NCBI GenBank assembly: GCA_963715785.1
Contig: OY970276.1
Location: 2,480,001-2,544,000, forward strand
Direction: 5' to 3'
Length of the DNA: 64,000 nt
DNA from: LD21 sp963715785
GTDB taxonomy: Bacteria; Bacteroidota; Bacteroidia; Bacteroidales; VadinHA17
The notes under the pieces are model-generated. The model was not told where the DNA came from. It did not search any database and was given only the letters and a program-made list of their open reading frames with translations. The position numbers were made by a program, and so were the translations under genes. Numbering within the stretch: the stretch's first letter is position 1; each line of letters opens with the position of its first letter. Shown here one piece after another: positions 42,699 through 51,687 of the stretch.

Positions 42699-43175
42699 AT
42701 GAGAAAGTCAAGACCAAAGAAGAGGATTCTGTTACCGGATCCTAAATACAAAGATCCGTATGTAACCAGGTTTGTGAATAATCTTATGTTTAGTGGTAAA
42801 AAAAATCTTGCTTTTAAGATTTTCTACGACTCACTTGAAATAGTCGGCGATAAATTTAAGAGTGAAGGAAAGACTCCCCTTGAGATCTTCAAGCAGGCTC
42901 TCGATAATGTTACCCCTCAGGTAGAAGTTAAAGCCCGCAGGGTAGGTGGTGCAACATTCCAGGTACCGATGGAAATAAGGTCAGACAGGAAGGTAAGCAT
43001 CAGCATGAAGAATATGATCTCATTTGCAAGAAAAAGAACGGGTCATTCGATGGCTGAAAGGCTTGCCGCAGAACTGATGGCAGCATACAAGCTTGAAGGT
43101 GGCGCATATAAGAAAAAGGAAGATACACACAGAATGGCTGAAGCAAACAAGGCTTTTGCACATTTCCGGTTTTAA
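42699..43175 (+). CDS. rpsG: 30S ribosomal protein S7
   Basis: A 158-residue primary assembly protein of the 30S head, which contacts the E-site tRNA and mRNA. The family start MRKSRPKKRILLPDPKYKDP and the beta-hairpin region QVEVKARRVGGATFQVPMEI are present, as is the C-terminal helix AEANKAFAHFRF. It lies between rpsL and fusA as in the classical str operon. In some bacteria S7 represses its own operon; no such site is evident here. Confidence 0.97.
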   Translation: MRKSRPKKRILLPDPKYKDPYVTRFVNNLMFSGKKNLAFKIFYDSLEIVGDKFKSEGKTPLEIFKQALDNVTPQVEVKARRVGGATFQVPMEIRSDRKVSISMKNMISFARKRTGHSMAERLAAELMAAYKLEGGAYKKKEDTHRMAEANKAFAHFRF

Positions 43176-43207
43176 ATGATAATAAGAGGCAGAAGGAAAA
43201 TTAATTG

Positions 43208-45310
43208 ATGGATAAGAACCTGAAATATACCAGAAACATCGGAATCATGGCCCACATCGATGCCGGTAAGACCACTACGACAGAACGTATTCTGTTTTAT
43301 ACCGGTCGTACTCATCGGATGGGAGAGGTGCATGATGGAAATGCCCAGATGGACTGGATGGTTCAGGAACAGGAGAGAGGTATAACAATAACTTCTGCCG
43401 CTACTACAACATATTGGAAATACAGGGGCGACGATTTTAAAATAAATATAATTGACACACCTGGGCATGTCGATTTTACTGTGGAAGTTGAGCGTTCACT
43501 CAGGGTTCTTGATGGAGCAGTTGCTGTTTTTTGTGCAGTAGGTGGCGTTGAACCTCAGTCAGAAACCGTATGGCGGCAGGCAAACAAATATGTTGTTCCA
43601 AGAATAGCGTTTGTAAATAAAATGGATCGTGCCGGCGCTGATTTTTTCAGTGTTGTCCAGCAGATTCACGATAAGCTTGGTGCTAATCCGGTACCTGTTC
43701 AGATCCCTATTGGTGCAGAAGAAAATTTCACCGGCGTAATTGACCTGGTTGAGATGAAAGCCCGCATCTATTCAACTGATGCTCAAAATGTTACTACCTT
43801 CGAAACGGTTGATGTGCCTTCGGATATGCTTGATGAAGCTGAGGAATGGAGGGGCAAGCTTATTGAGGAAGTAGCCGGTGTCGATGATACCCTGCTGGCC
43901 CGTTATCTTGAAGACCATGAATCAATAACCGGTGAAGAGATCCTGGTTGCCCTCAGAAAATCAACAATTGATGGTTTGGCTATTCCGGTAATTTGCGGTT
44001 CAGCCTTCAAAAATAAAGGTGTTCAGAGCCTTCTCGATTCTGTGATTGCATTTTTGCCTTCACCTGTCGATAAGGGCACTGTTATCGGAATCGATCCGAG
44101 AAATGATGAAGAAATTGAGAGAGGCCCTGATGACGAAGCTCCTCTGGCAGCTCTCGCGTTTAAAATTGCTACAGATCCGTTTGTAGGCCGTCTGGCATTC
44201 CTTCGGATATATTCCGGCGTACTTAACGCAGGCGATACAGTATTAAATGTACGCACAGGAAAAAGAGAGCGTATAAACCGTCTCTTCCAGATGCATGCCA
44301 ACAAGCAGAACCCAAAAGACAGTATCTCGGCTGGTGACATATGTGCAGGTGTTGGTTTTAAAGATATCAAGACCGGTGATACATTATGTGCAATTAATAA
44401 GCCGATATTGCTTGAATCAATGGATTTTCCCGAACCGGTTATCGGCGTTGCCATCGAGCCTAAAACCCAGGCTGACGTTGACAAATTATCGCTGGCATTA
44501 AATAAGCTGGCTGAGGAAGATCCCACATTCCAGGTCAGAACCGATCCCGACAGTGGTCAGACAATTATCCACGGTATGGGTGAACTGCATCTGGAAATTC
44601 TTATCGACCGTCTTAAAAGAGAGTTTAAAGTTGAATGCAACCAGGGTGCGCCCCAGGTGGCTTACAAAGAGGCTATTACCAGTGCCGCAGAATTCCGCGA
44701 AGTGTTTAAGAAACAGACGGGTGGCCGTGGCAAATTTGCCGATATGACTTTCGAATTAATGCCGGCTGATAAAAATACAAGAGGCCTTCAGTTTGTAAAT
44801 GAGGTTAAGGGTGGACATATTCCTAAGGAGTATATTCCATCTATTGAAAAGGGATTCCGCGAGGCAATGGTCAATGGACCGCTTGCAGGATTTCCTCTTG
44901 ACAGCCTTAAAGTAGTACTCAAAGACGGTTCGTACCATCCCGTTGACTCAGATGCTCTTTCATTCGAAATTGCTGCCAAACAGGCGTTCAGGAAATTCGC
45001 AGGTAAATGCAATCCTGTTATTCTTGAGCCCATCATGTCTACAGAAGTTGTGACTCCTGAGGAATATGTTGGCGAGGTTATCAGCGATTTCAACAGAAGA
45101 AGAGGCAGGGTGGAAGGTATGGAATCGAAAGCAGGCGCAAGAGTCGTTAAAGCAAAAGTACCTCTGGCCGAGAAATTCGGTTATGTTACAGTACTTCGTA
45201 CTCTTACCTCAGGCAGGGCAACTTCAACTATGGAGTTCTCTCATTATGAACAGGTACCTGCAGATATATCAAACAGGATTGTTGAAATTACCAAAGGAAA
45301 AATTCTTTAA
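43208..45310 (+). CDS. fusA: Elongation factor G
   Basis: The canonical 700-residue translocase GTPase. All GTPase motifs are intact: AHIDAGKTTTTERI, ERGITITSAATTT, DTPGHVDF and NKMDRAGADF. Domain IV carries the tip region GYVTVLRTLTSGRA near the end. The ATG at 43208 is used; a TTG one codon upstream is not needed. It is the reference for judging the altered EF-G2 encoded opposite. tuf does not follow it; rpsJ comes next, so the str and S10 operons are joined here. Confidence 0.97.
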   Translation: MDKNLKYTRNIGIMAHIDAGKTTTTERILFYTGRTHRMGEVHDGNAQMDWMVQEQERGITITSAATTTYWKYRGDDFKINIIDTPGHVDFTVEVERSLRVLDGAVAVFCAVGGVEPQSETVWRQANKYVVPRIAFVNKMDRAGADFFSVVQQIHDKLGANPVPVQIPIGAEENFTGVIDLVEMKARIYSTDAQNVTTFETVDVPSDMLDEAEEWRGKLIEEVAGVDDTLLARYLEDHESITGEEILVALRKSTIDGLAIPVICGSAFKNKGVQSLLDSVIAFLPSPVDKGTVIGIDPRNDEEIERGPDDEAPLAALAFKIATDPFVGRLAFLRIYSGVLNAGDTVLNVRTGKRERINRLFQMHANKQNPKDSISAGDICAGVGFKDIKTGDTLCAINKPILLESMDFPEPVIGVAIEPKTQADVDKLSLALNKLAEEDPTFQVRTDPDSGQTIIHGMGELHLEILIDRLKREFKVECNQGAPQVAYKEAITSAAEFREVFKKQTGGRGKFADMTFELMPADKNTRGLQFVNEVKGGHIPKEYIPSIEKGFREAMVNGPLAGFPLDSLKVVLKDGSYHPVDSDALSFEIAAKQAFRKFAGKCNPVILEPIMSTEVVTPEEYVGEVISDFNRRRGRVEGMESKAGARVVKAKVPLAEKFGYVTVLRTLTSGRATSTMEFSHYEQVPADISNRIVEITKGKIL

Positions 45311-45313
45311 AAG

Positions 45314-45619
45314 ATGAGTCAGAAAATTCGCATTAAACTGAAATCTTATGATCATAATCTGGTGGATAAATCCGCCGAGAAGATCGTAAAAACAGTAAAA
45401 TCTACTGGTGCAGTGGTCAGCGGGCCAATTCCGCTGCCAACCCACAAAAAGATTTACACAGTACTTCGTTCGCCTTTTGTAAATAAAAAAGCAAGAGAAC
45501 AATTTGAGCTCTCATCATACAAAAGATTGCTCGACATTTACAGCTCGACACCCAAAACGATCGATGCACTGATGAAACTTGAGCTTCCAAGCGGAGTTGA
45601 AGTAGAAATTAAAGTGTGA
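45314..45619 (+). CDS. rpsJ: 30S ribosomal protein S10
   Basis: A 101-residue 30S head protein that also acts as transcription-elongation factor NusE by binding NusB and NusG. The N-terminal KIRIKLKSYDHNLVDKSAEK and the loop PIPLPTHKKIYTVLRSPFV are diagnostic. It begins three bases after the fusA stop, which makes translational coupling of fusA and rpsJ likely. It opens the S10 part of the superoperon. Confidence 0.97.
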   Translation: MSQKIRIKLKSYDHNLVDKSAEKIVKTVKSTGAVVSGPIPLPTHKKIYTVLRSPFVNKKAREQFELSSYKRLLDIYSSTPKTIDALMKLELPSGVEVEIKV

Positions 45620-45640
45620 AACCAGTAAAGTATTAAAGAG

Positions 45641-46261
45641 ATGCAGGGATTAATTGGAAAAAAAGTAGGAATGACCTCCATTTTCGACGAAAATGGAAAG
45701 AATATTCCATGTACGGTTCTGCAAGCCGGTCCATGTGTTGTTACACAGGTTAAAACAGTGGAGAAAGATGGCTATTTTGCTGTACAGCTCGGATTCGAAG
45801 ATAAGAAGGAGAAGCACACTACCAAAGCCGAAATGGGACATTTCAAGAAGGCAAATACAACGCCTAAGAGAAAAGTCGTGGAATTTACAGGCTTTGAAGA
45901 GGGTCAGTGTAAGGAAGGTGATGTACTGACTGCACAACTGTTCAGTACCGACACTATAGTTGATGTAAGAGGCTGGTCAAAAGGAAGAGGTTTTCAGGGT
46001 GTAGTCAAACGTCACGGATTCAGTGGTGTTGGCGGACAAACCCACGGTCAGCACAACAGGGGCAGGGCACCCGGATCACTCGGAGCTTCCTCATTTCCTT
46101 CACGCGTATTGCCAGGCATGAGAATGGGTGGCCGTATGGGAGGAAATCAGGTGATGGCAATGGACATGAAAGTCGTGAAACTCATGGCTGAGAATGATAT
46201 ATTAATTGTAAAAGGATCAATCCCGGGTCCAAAAGGTGGTTACGTAATAATTACAAAATAA
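45641..46261 (+). CDS. rplC: 50S ribosomal protein L3
   Basis: A 206-residue early assembly protein whose extended loop reaches toward the peptidyl-transferase centre. GLIGKKVGMTSIFDENGKN begins the protein, and the loop KRHGFSGVGGQTHGQHNRG and MRMGGRMGGNQV (with the glutamine that PrmB methylates in other bacteria) are present. Its stop TAA shares one base with the rplD start, giving coupled translation. Confidence 0.97.
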   Translation: MQGLIGKKVGMTSIFDENGKNIPCTVLQAGPCVVTQVKTVEKDGYFAVQLGFEDKKEKHTTKAEMGHFKKANTTPKRKVVEFTGFEEGQCKEGDVLTAQLFSTDTIVDVRGWSKGRGFQGVVKRHGFSGVGGQTHGQHNRGRAPGSLGASSFPSRVLPGMRMGGRMGGNQVMAMDMKVVKLMAENDILIVKGSIPGPKGGYVIITK

Positions 46262-46890
46262 TGGAATTAGCTATTCTTAATACAAGTGGTAAGGAAACCG
46301 GAAGAAAAGTCGATCTGAACGATTTAATTTTCGGCATTGAACCTAACGACCATGCGATTTACCTCGATACCAAACAGTACATGGCGAATCAAAGGCAGGG
46401 TACCCACAAAGCCAAAGAACGTGGTGAGGTAGCAGGCAGTACAAGAAAGATAAAAAAACAGAAAGGAACAGGTACTGCACGCGCTGGAAATATCAGGAAC
46501 CCTCTTTTCCGCGGCGGAGGCCGGGTATTCGGTCCGAAACCAAGATATTATGGCTTCAAGCTTAATAAGAAAGTAAAACAGTTAGCCAGAAAATCAGCTC
46601 TTTCATATAAAGCCTCAACAAATAATATTATTGTACTGGAAGACTTTTCTTTTGAGTCTCCTAAAACCAAGGAGATCATCAAAATGGGAAATAACCTGAA
46701 TATTACAAATAAAAAATCTGTATTTGTTTTACCGGAACAAAATAATAATATATATTTGTCATCCCGAAATGTACAAGGGGTTGAAGTTGTAATGGCCAGT
46801 GAATTAAGTACTTACAAGATTATGAAGGCATCTACATTGATACTTGTAGAGAGTGCAGTTGACGTTTTACAGGCAACATTTGAAAACTAG
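46261..46890 (+). CDS. rplD: 50S ribosomal protein L4
   Basis: A 209-residue protein lining the nascent-chain exit tunnel. The long internal loop, with KGTGTARAGNIRNPLFRGGG and VFGPKPRYYGFKLNKKV, is the tunnel-constriction element where macrolide-resistance changes arise; it is wild type. In E. coli L4 also represses the S10 operon; no equivalent leader is expected here because rpsJ follows fusA directly. Confidence 0.97.
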   Translation: MELAILNTSGKETGRKVDLNDLIFGIEPNDHAIYLDTKQYMANQRQGTHKAKERGEVAGSTRKIKKQKGTGTARAGNIRNPLFRGGGRVFGPKPRYYGFKLNKKVKQLARKSALSYKASTNNIIVLEDFSFESPKTKEIIKMGNNLNITNKKSVFVLPEQNNNIYLSSRNVQGVEVVMASELSTYKIMKASTLILVESAVDVLQATFEN

Positions 46891-46903
46891 AAAACTTTTA
46901 GTA

Positions 46904-47194
46904 ATGAATATTTTGCTTAAACCTATTGTAACTGAAAAGATGACTCGCCAGGGCGATAAATTTAACCGCTATGGTTTCATTGTTGCCAGAAGCGCAAATA
47001 AGTTACAGATAAAAAGTGCCGTTGAAGAATTGTACAGTGTTACAGTCGATGCGGTTAATACGATGCGTTATGGGGGTAAAATAAAAACCCGCAATACGAA
47101 ATCGGGACTTCTTACAGGAAAAACATCAGCAACCAAGAAGGCTATTGTTACACTTGCGGAAGGAAACAAAATTGATTTCTATAGCAATATTTAA
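46904..47194 (+). CDS. rplW: 50S ribosomal protein L23
   Basis: A 96-residue protein at the tunnel exit, the docking site for trigger factor and the signal recognition particle. The ATG at 46904 is chosen; a frame opened at 46853 would overlap the end of rplD. LLKPIVTEKMTRQGDKFNRY and VTVDAVNTMRYGGKIKTRN are the conserved strands, the latter preceding the tunnel loop. Confidence 0.96.
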   Translation: MNILLKPIVTEKMTRQGDKFNRYGFIVARSANKLQIKSAVEELYSVTVDAVNTMRYGGKIKTRNTKSGLLTGKTSATKKAIVTLAEGNKIDFYSNI

Positions 47195-47202
47195 TAACCT
47201 AT

Positions 47203-48027
47203 ATGGCAGTCAGAAAGATAAAACCTGTAACACCAGGTCAACGACACAAAATCGCAAGCACTTTTGAGAATATCACAAGTGCTACGCCGGAGAAATCCTT
47301 GCTTCGACCGCATAAGAATTCAGGAGGAAGGAATGTTAACGGCAAACGGACTATGAGATACATCGGAGGCGGTCACAAAAAGATGTACAGAGTTATCGAT
47401 TTCCTCAGGGAAAAAGATGGCATGCCTGCAACAGTGAAAACCATTGAATACGATCCTAATCGTTCTTCAAGGATTGCACTTGTTCTTTATCAGGATGGTG
47501 AGAAGAGATATATTGTTGCTCCGGTAGGACTTCAGGTTGGTCAGACAGTAATGTCGGGTAAAGAGGTAGCTCCGGAAATAGGAAATACCTTATTTCTCAG
47601 CGACATACCGATGGGTACCATAATTCATAACATTGAACTTAAACCCGGCAAGGGTGGAGCAATAGCAAGAAGTGCAGGTACCTATGCACAGTTATCGGCA
47701 CGTGAAGGCAAATATGCAACAATCAAGCTTCCTTCGGGAGAAACAAGAATGATTCTTACTACCTGCCGTGCAACAATTGGTACAGTATCCAATCCCGACC
47801 ATAACCTTGAGAGGTCAGGTAAGGCAGGTCGTTCACGCTGGCAGGGACGCCGTCCGAGAGTAAGAGGCGTTGTTATGAACCCTGTTGATCACCCGATGGG
47901 TGGTGGTGAAGGACGAGCTTCAGGCGGACATCCGCGTTCACGCAAAGGTATTCCTGCAAAAGGTTTCAAAACCAGGGATAAGAAGAAATACTCTGCAAAA
48001 TTCATTATTGAAAGAAGGAAAAAATAA
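47203..48027 (+). CDS. rplB: 50S ribosomal protein L2
   Basis: A 274-residue core protein needed for subunit joining and peptidyl transfer. The C-terminal VVMNPVDHPMGGGEGRASGG contains the conserved histidine near the active site; the N-terminal KIKPVTPGQRHKIASTFENI is typical of Bacteroidota L2. It begins eight bases after rplW. Confidence 0.97.
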   Translation: MAVRKIKPVTPGQRHKIASTFENITSATPEKSLLRPHKNSGGRNVNGKRTMRYIGGGHKKMYRVIDFLREKDGMPATVKTIEYDPNRSSRIALVLYQDGEKRYIVAPVGLQVGQTVMSGKEVAPEIGNTLFLSDIPMGTIIHNIELKPGKGGAIARSAGTYAQLSAREGKYATIKLPSGETRMILTTCRATIGTVSNPDHNLERSGKAGRSRWQGRRPRVRGVVMNPVDHPMGGGEGRASGGHPRSRKGIPAKGFKTRDKKKYSAKFIIERRKK

Positions 48028-48037
48028 CTGATATATT

Positions 48038-48301
48038 ATGAGTAGATCAATTAAAAAAGGCCCGTTCATCGATTTCAAGCTTGGTAAAAGAGTTCTTGAA
48101 ATGAATGAAGGACAAAAAAAATCGGTGATAAAAACATGGTCGAGAAGATCAGTTATCTCACCTGATTTTGTGGGGCATACTATAGCAGTTCATAACGGGA
48201 ACAAATTTATCCCCGTTTACATTACGGAAAATATGGTAGGACATAAACTGGGAGAATTCTCGCCTACCCGTACTTTCAGGGGTCACTCTGGTAATAAATA
48301 A
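48038..48301 (+). CDS. rpsS: 30S ribosomal protein S19
   Basis: An 87-residue head protein that contacts the A-site finger bridge and S13. SRSIKKGPFIDFKLGKRVLE and the nucleic-acid-binding VHNGNKFIPVYITENMVGHK and FSPTRTFRGHSG are clear. It begins 10 bp after rplB and is followed by rplV after 29 bp. Confidence 0.97.
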   Translation: MSRSIKKGPFIDFKLGKRVLEMNEGQKKSVIKTWSRRSVISPDFVGHTIAVHNGNKFIPVYITENMVGHKLGEFSPTRTFRGHSGNK

Positions 48302-48330
48302 GTAATGTAAACATTGAAAATCATTTAGAA

Positions 48331-48750
48331 ATGGGTGCAAGAAAAAGAAATTCAGCTGACCAGAAAAAAGAGGCAGCCAAGAGCAGATATCAGGCGATCC
48401 TCAGAAACTGTCCGACATCACCGCGAAAGATGAGGCTTGTTACGCAGCTCATAAGCGGAAAAGATGTAAATAAAGCGCTTGATATCCTCAAGTACAGTTC
48501 ACAGGAGGCATCACGCAGGGTGGAGAAGCTTCTCCTTTCAGCAATTGCCAACTGGCAGGCAAAGAATGAAGGTGTGAGAGTTGAAGAAAGCAACCTCTAT
48601 GTAAAGCTTGTTCATGTCGACGGCGGGCGTGCATTGAAAAGATTGCAGACAGCACCTCAGGGTAGAGCTTACAGGGTAAGAAAAAGATCAAACCATGTGA
48701 CTCTTGTGCTCGACAGTAAGATTAATGAAGTTGAAAATACATCAAATTAG
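48331..48750 (+). CDS. rplV: 50S ribosomal protein L22
   Basis: A 139-residue protein whose beta hairpin lines the exit tunnel next to L4. NCPTSPRKMRLVTQLISGKD opens the globular part, and VHVDGGRALKRLQTAPQGRA followed by YRVRKRSNHVTLVL is the tunnel hairpin. It is longer than the E. coli protein (110 residues), mostly at the N-terminus (MGARKRNSADQKKEAAKSRY) and the C-terminal tail, as is usual in Bacteroidota. Confidence 0.96.
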   Translation: MGARKRNSADQKKEAAKSRYQAILRNCPTSPRKMRLVTQLISGKDVNKALDILKYSSQEASRRVEKLLLSAIANWQAKNEGVRVEESNLYVKLVHVDGGRALKRLQTAPQGRAYRVRKRSNHVTLVLDSKINEVENTSN

Positions 48751-48755
48751 ATCAG

Positions 48756-49454
48756 ATGGGACAAAAAGTAAATCCGATTGGTAACCGTTTAGGCATAATC
48801 AAAGGGTGGGATTCAAACTGGTACGGTGGAAAAGATTTTTCCGGCAAACTGGTTGAAGATACCAGGATCAGGGAATATCTGAATGCCAGGCTCGCAAAAG
48901 CCAGCCTTTCCAAGATTATCATTGAAAGGACACTTAAACTTATCACAGTCACAGTTAATACTGCACGCCCGGGTATAATAATAGGTAAAGGCGGACAGGA
49001 AGTGGATAAGCTGAAAGAAGAACTTAAGAAGATAACCAAAAAGGAAGTTCAGATAAACATCTTTGAGGTTAAACGCCCCGAACTTGATGCCAATATAGTT
49101 GCAAACAATATTGCACGCCAGCTCGAAGGTAAAATATCTTACCGCCGTGCGATCAAGATGTCTATTGCTTCAACAATGAGAATGGGTGCCGAAGGAATAA
49201 AAATTATGATCTCCGGCCGTCTGGGTGGCGCTGAAATGGCCAGAAGCGAATCATATAAGGAGGGTCGTATTCCTCTTCATACACTTCGGGCAGATATCGA
49301 TTATGCTTTGGCTGAAGCTCATACAAAGGTAGGTTTGCTTGGCGTGAAAGTGTGGATCTGCAATGGCGAAGTTTTTGGCAAAAGGGATCTGAGCCCCAAT
49401 ATCGGTGCAAGAAATGCCAAGAGCAAGAGTCTGAAGAGAAAAGCTAAGAAGTAG
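48756..49454 (+). CDS. rpsC: 30S ribosomal protein S3
   Basis: A 232-residue protein at the mRNA entry tunnel with helicase-like activity together with S4 and S5. Start GQKVNPIGNRLGIIKGWDSN, the KH domain with PGIIIGKGGQEVDKL (about 70-85), and the C-terminal LRADIDYALAEAHTKVGLLG followed by VKVWICNGEVFGK. It begins five bases after rplV. The tail is basic (KSKSLKRKAKK). Confidence 0.97.
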   Translation: MGQKVNPIGNRLGIIKGWDSNWYGGKDFSGKLVEDTRIREYLNARLAKASLSKIIIERTLKLITVTVNTARPGIIIGKGGQEVDKLKEELKKITKKEVQINIFEVKRPELDANIVANNIARQLEGKISYRRAIKMSIASTMRMGAEGIKIMISGRLGGAEMARSESYKEGRIPLHTLRADIDYALAEAHTKVGLLGVKVWICNGEVFGKRDLSPNIGARNAKSKSLKRKAKK

Positions 49455-49516
49455 GGCGTGAGGAGTAAGTGGGAGAATAAGATATTTAGTAGTATTTAAT
49501 TTTTAACAAAATAGCA

Positions 49517-49939
49517 ATGTTACAACCGAAAAGGACCAAATTCAGGAGAGCCCAGAAGGGAAGAATGAAAGGTAATGCACAAAGAGGCAACCAGCTGGCA
49601 TTCGGGTCATTTGGTATCAAGGCACTCGAGGAGAGCTGGATCACCGGAAGGCAGATCGAGGCAGCCCGACAGGCGGTAACACGTCATATGAAACGTGAAG
49701 GTCAGTTATGGATAAGGATTTTTCCTGACAAACCTATAACAAAGAAGCCTGCTGAGGTGCGTATGGGTAAGGGAAAAGGAGCCCCTGAAGGTTTTGTTGT
49801 TCCTATAACTCCCGGCAGGATACTGCTTGAAGCAGAGGGTGTGCCTTATGAAGTCGCAAAGGAAGCACTTCGGCTTGGAGCACAGAAACTGCCTATAACA
49901 ACAAAATTTATTGTGAGACGCGATTACGTACAGGAATAA
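49517..49939 (+). CDS. rplP: 50S ribosomal protein L16
   Basis: A 140-residue protein in the A-site/central protuberance region. MLQPKRTKFRRAQKGRMKGN at the start, EARQ-type helix IEAARQAVTRHMKREGQLWI, and the conserved RMGKGKGAPEGFVVPI loop, which contains the arginine hydroxylated in some bacteria. The 62-bp gap after rpsC is the longest in this part of the operon and shows no terminator. Confidence 0.97.
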   Translation: MLQPKRTKFRRAQKGRMKGNAQRGNQLAFGSFGIKALEESWITGRQIEAARQAVTRHMKREGQLWIRIFPDKPITKKPAEVRMGKGKGAPEGFVVPITPGRILLEAEGVPYEVAKEALRLGAQKLPITTKFIVRRDYVQE

Positions 49940-49952
49940 TACTTAGACAGAG

Positions 49953-50159
49953 ATGAAAACTTCAGAGATAAAAGAATTAAGCAATTCAGATCTTCTCGAG
50001 AGAATCGACACCGAGAAGACGCTGCTCGTTCGTATGAAGCTTAACCATGCAATCACCCCTCTTGATAACCCGCAAAAGGTTAAAGATGTGAAGCTTACGA
50101 TTGCACGTCTGCTAACAGAATTGCGTACAAGAGAAATGAATAAGAAATCTAATAGCTAG
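49953..50159 (+). CDS. rpmC: 50S ribosomal protein L29
   Basis: A 68-residue two-helix protein at the tunnel exit beside L23. MKTSEIKELSNSDLLERIDT and the second helix KVKDVKLTIARLLTELRTRE are typical; in this phylum the loop between helices includes LNHAITPLDNPQ. It lies between rplP and rpsQ with short spacers on both sides (13 and 7 bp). Confidence 0.95.
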   Translation: MKTSEIKELSNSDLLERIDTEKTLLVRMKLNHAITPLDNPQKVKDVKLTIARLLTELRTREMNKKSNS

Positions 50160-50166
50160 ATCAGCA

Positions 50167-50421
50167 ATGGAAAGGAATCTTAGAAAAGAACGTATTGGAG
50201 TTGTTGTCAGTACAAAAATGGACAAATCCATCGTCGTAGTCATTAAGAGGAAAGTAAAACATCCGATCTATGGCAAGTTTATAAACATGACAAAAAAGCT
50301 GATGGCGCATGATGAAGCAAATTCCTGCAATGTTGGCGACACTGTACGCATATCGGAGACCAGGCCTCTGAGTAAAAACAAGACCTGGAGATTAATTGAA
50401 ATAATCGAAAGAGCTAAGTAA
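50167..50421 (+). CDS. rpsQ: 30S ribosomal protein S17
   Basis: An 84-residue OB-fold primary rRNA-binding protein of the 30S body. ERIGVVVSTKMDKSIVVVIK, RKVKHPIYGKFINMTKKLMA and VRISETRPLSKNKTWRLIEI are the conserved strands. It ends two bases before rplN begins. Confidence 0.97.
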   Translation: MERNLRKERIGVVVSTKMDKSIVVVIKRKVKHPIYGKFINMTKKLMAHDEANSCNVGDTVRISETRPLSKNKTWRLIEIIERAK

Positions 50422-50423
50422 TC

Positions 50424-50789
50424 ATGATACAACAGGAAAGCAGATTGACCGTAGCCGATAACTCAGGTGCAAAGGAAGTTTTGTGCATCAGGGTGCTCGG
50501 GGGTAGCAAAAAAAGGTATGCTACCGTAGGTGATAAAATTGTCGTGAGTGTGAAGTCCGCACTTCCTTCAGGTGAAGCAAAAAAAGGTACAGTGAGCAAA
50601 GCTGTAGTTGTACGGACAACAAAAGAGATCCGTCGCGCCGATGGTTCTTATATACGGTTCGATGACAACGCTGTCGTACTTCTTACCAATGTTAATGAAG
50701 TGCGCGGTACCCGTATCTTCGGGCCCGTCGCCCGTGAATTGCGCGACAAGTACATGAAGATTGTTTCATTGGCACCTGAAGTGTTGTAA
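50424..50789 (+). CDS. rplN: 50S ribosomal protein L14
   Basis: A 121-residue beta-barrel protein on the subunit interface (bridge B8), also the docking site of RsfS. IQQESRLTVADNSGAKEVLC and the central VRTTKEIRRADGSYIRFDDN followed by GTRIFGPVARELRDKYMKIV are strongly conserved. It starts two bases after rpsQ. Confidence 0.97.
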   Translation: MIQQESRLTVADNSGAKEVLCIRVLGGSKKRYATVGDKIVVSVKSALPSGEAKKGTVSKAVVVRTTKEIRRADGSYIRFDDNAVVLLTNVNEVRGTRIFGPVARELRDKYMKIVSLAPEVL

Positions 50790-50808
50790 TATATTTAAAT
50801 ACACAACG

Positions 50809-51132
50809 ATGCAGAAGAAAATACACATAAAAAAGGGAGACTCGGTTATGGTGATAACCGGAGAATCAAAAGGTCAGAAAGGCCGTGTTCTGGAAGTAGA
50901 CAGAGACAAAGACAGGGCTATTGTTGAAGGTGTCAACATGGTATCAAAACATACAAAGCCAAACACAAAAGCCCCTCAGGGTGGTATTTTAAAAAAGGAA
51001 GCTCCGGTTCATGTTTCAAATCTGATGCTTATTGATCCGACATCCGGCAAACCTACACGTGTTGGCAAAAAACTTAATGAGAAAAATAAATTAGTGCGTT
51101 ATTCAAAAAAATCAGGAGAGGAGATCAAGTAA
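50809..51132 (+). CDS. rplX: 50S ribosomal protein L24
   Basis: A 107-residue KOW-domain assembly initiator of the 50S subunit. The KOW motif reads IKKGDSVMVITGESKGQKGR; PQGGILKKEAPVHVSNLMLI follows. The ATG at 50809 is chosen; a frame opened at 50761 would overlap rplN. Its TAA overlaps the rplE ATG by one base. Confidence 0.96.
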   Translation: MQKKIHIKKGDSVMVITGESKGQKGRVLEVDRDKDRAIVEGVNMVSKHTKPNTKAPQGGILKKEAPVHVSNLMLIDPTSGKPTRVGKKLNEKNKLVRYSKKSGEEIK

Positions 51133-51683
51133 TGTACATACCTGCGCTACAAACCAAGTATAAAGACGAGATCGTCCCTGCATTAATGAAGGAATTCGGA
51201 TACAAGACTATTATGCAGGTCCCCAAATTGAGAAAGATAGTCATCAATCAGGGGGTAGGACAGGCCATAGCCGATAAAAAACTGCTTGAGTTCGGAGTAA
51301 AGGAGTTATCGGATATTGCAGGTCAGAAAGCTGTTCAGACAATGTCAACCAAAGATATCTCAAACTTCAAGCTGAGAAAAAACATGCCCATAGGCATAAT
51401 GGTAACATTACGCCGTGACAGGATGTTTGAGTTTCTCGAAAGGCTTATATCTGTTGCTCTTCCGCGTATCCGCGACTTTAAAGGGATCAATTCCAAGCTC
51501 GACGGACGCGGCAACTATACCCTGGGAATTACCGAGCAGATAATTTTCCCTGAAATAGATCTTGATAAGATTGCAAAGATCATGGGTTTGCAAATAACAT
51601 TTGTTACCTCTGCCGATTCTGATGAAGAAGCATTAGCTCTTCTCAGGCATTTTGGTTTACCCTTTAAAAATATTAAAAACTAG
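51132..51683 (+). CDS. rplE: 50S ribosomal protein L5
   Basis: A 183-residue protein of the central protuberance that binds 5S rRNA and contacts P-site tRNA. VPKLRKIVINQGVGQAIADK, KDISNFKLRKNMPIGIMVTL and DFKGINSKLDGRGNYTLGIT are diagnostic. It overlaps rplX by one base and is followed by rpsN after four. Confidence 0.97.
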   Translation: MYIPALQTKYKDEIVPALMKEFGYKTIMQVPKLRKIVINQGVGQAIADKKLLEFGVKELSDIAGQKAVQTMSTKDISNFKLRKNMPIGIMVTLRRDRMFEFLERLISVALPRIRDFKGINSKLDGRGNYTLGITEQIIFPEIDLDKIAKIMGLQITFVTSADSDEEALALLRHFGLPFKNIKN

Positions 51684-51687
51684 TAAT

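Noticed and set aside
44023..44526. 167-codon frame antisense to fusA
   Set aside because: A shadow of the well-conserved fusA coding sequence; no independent signal.
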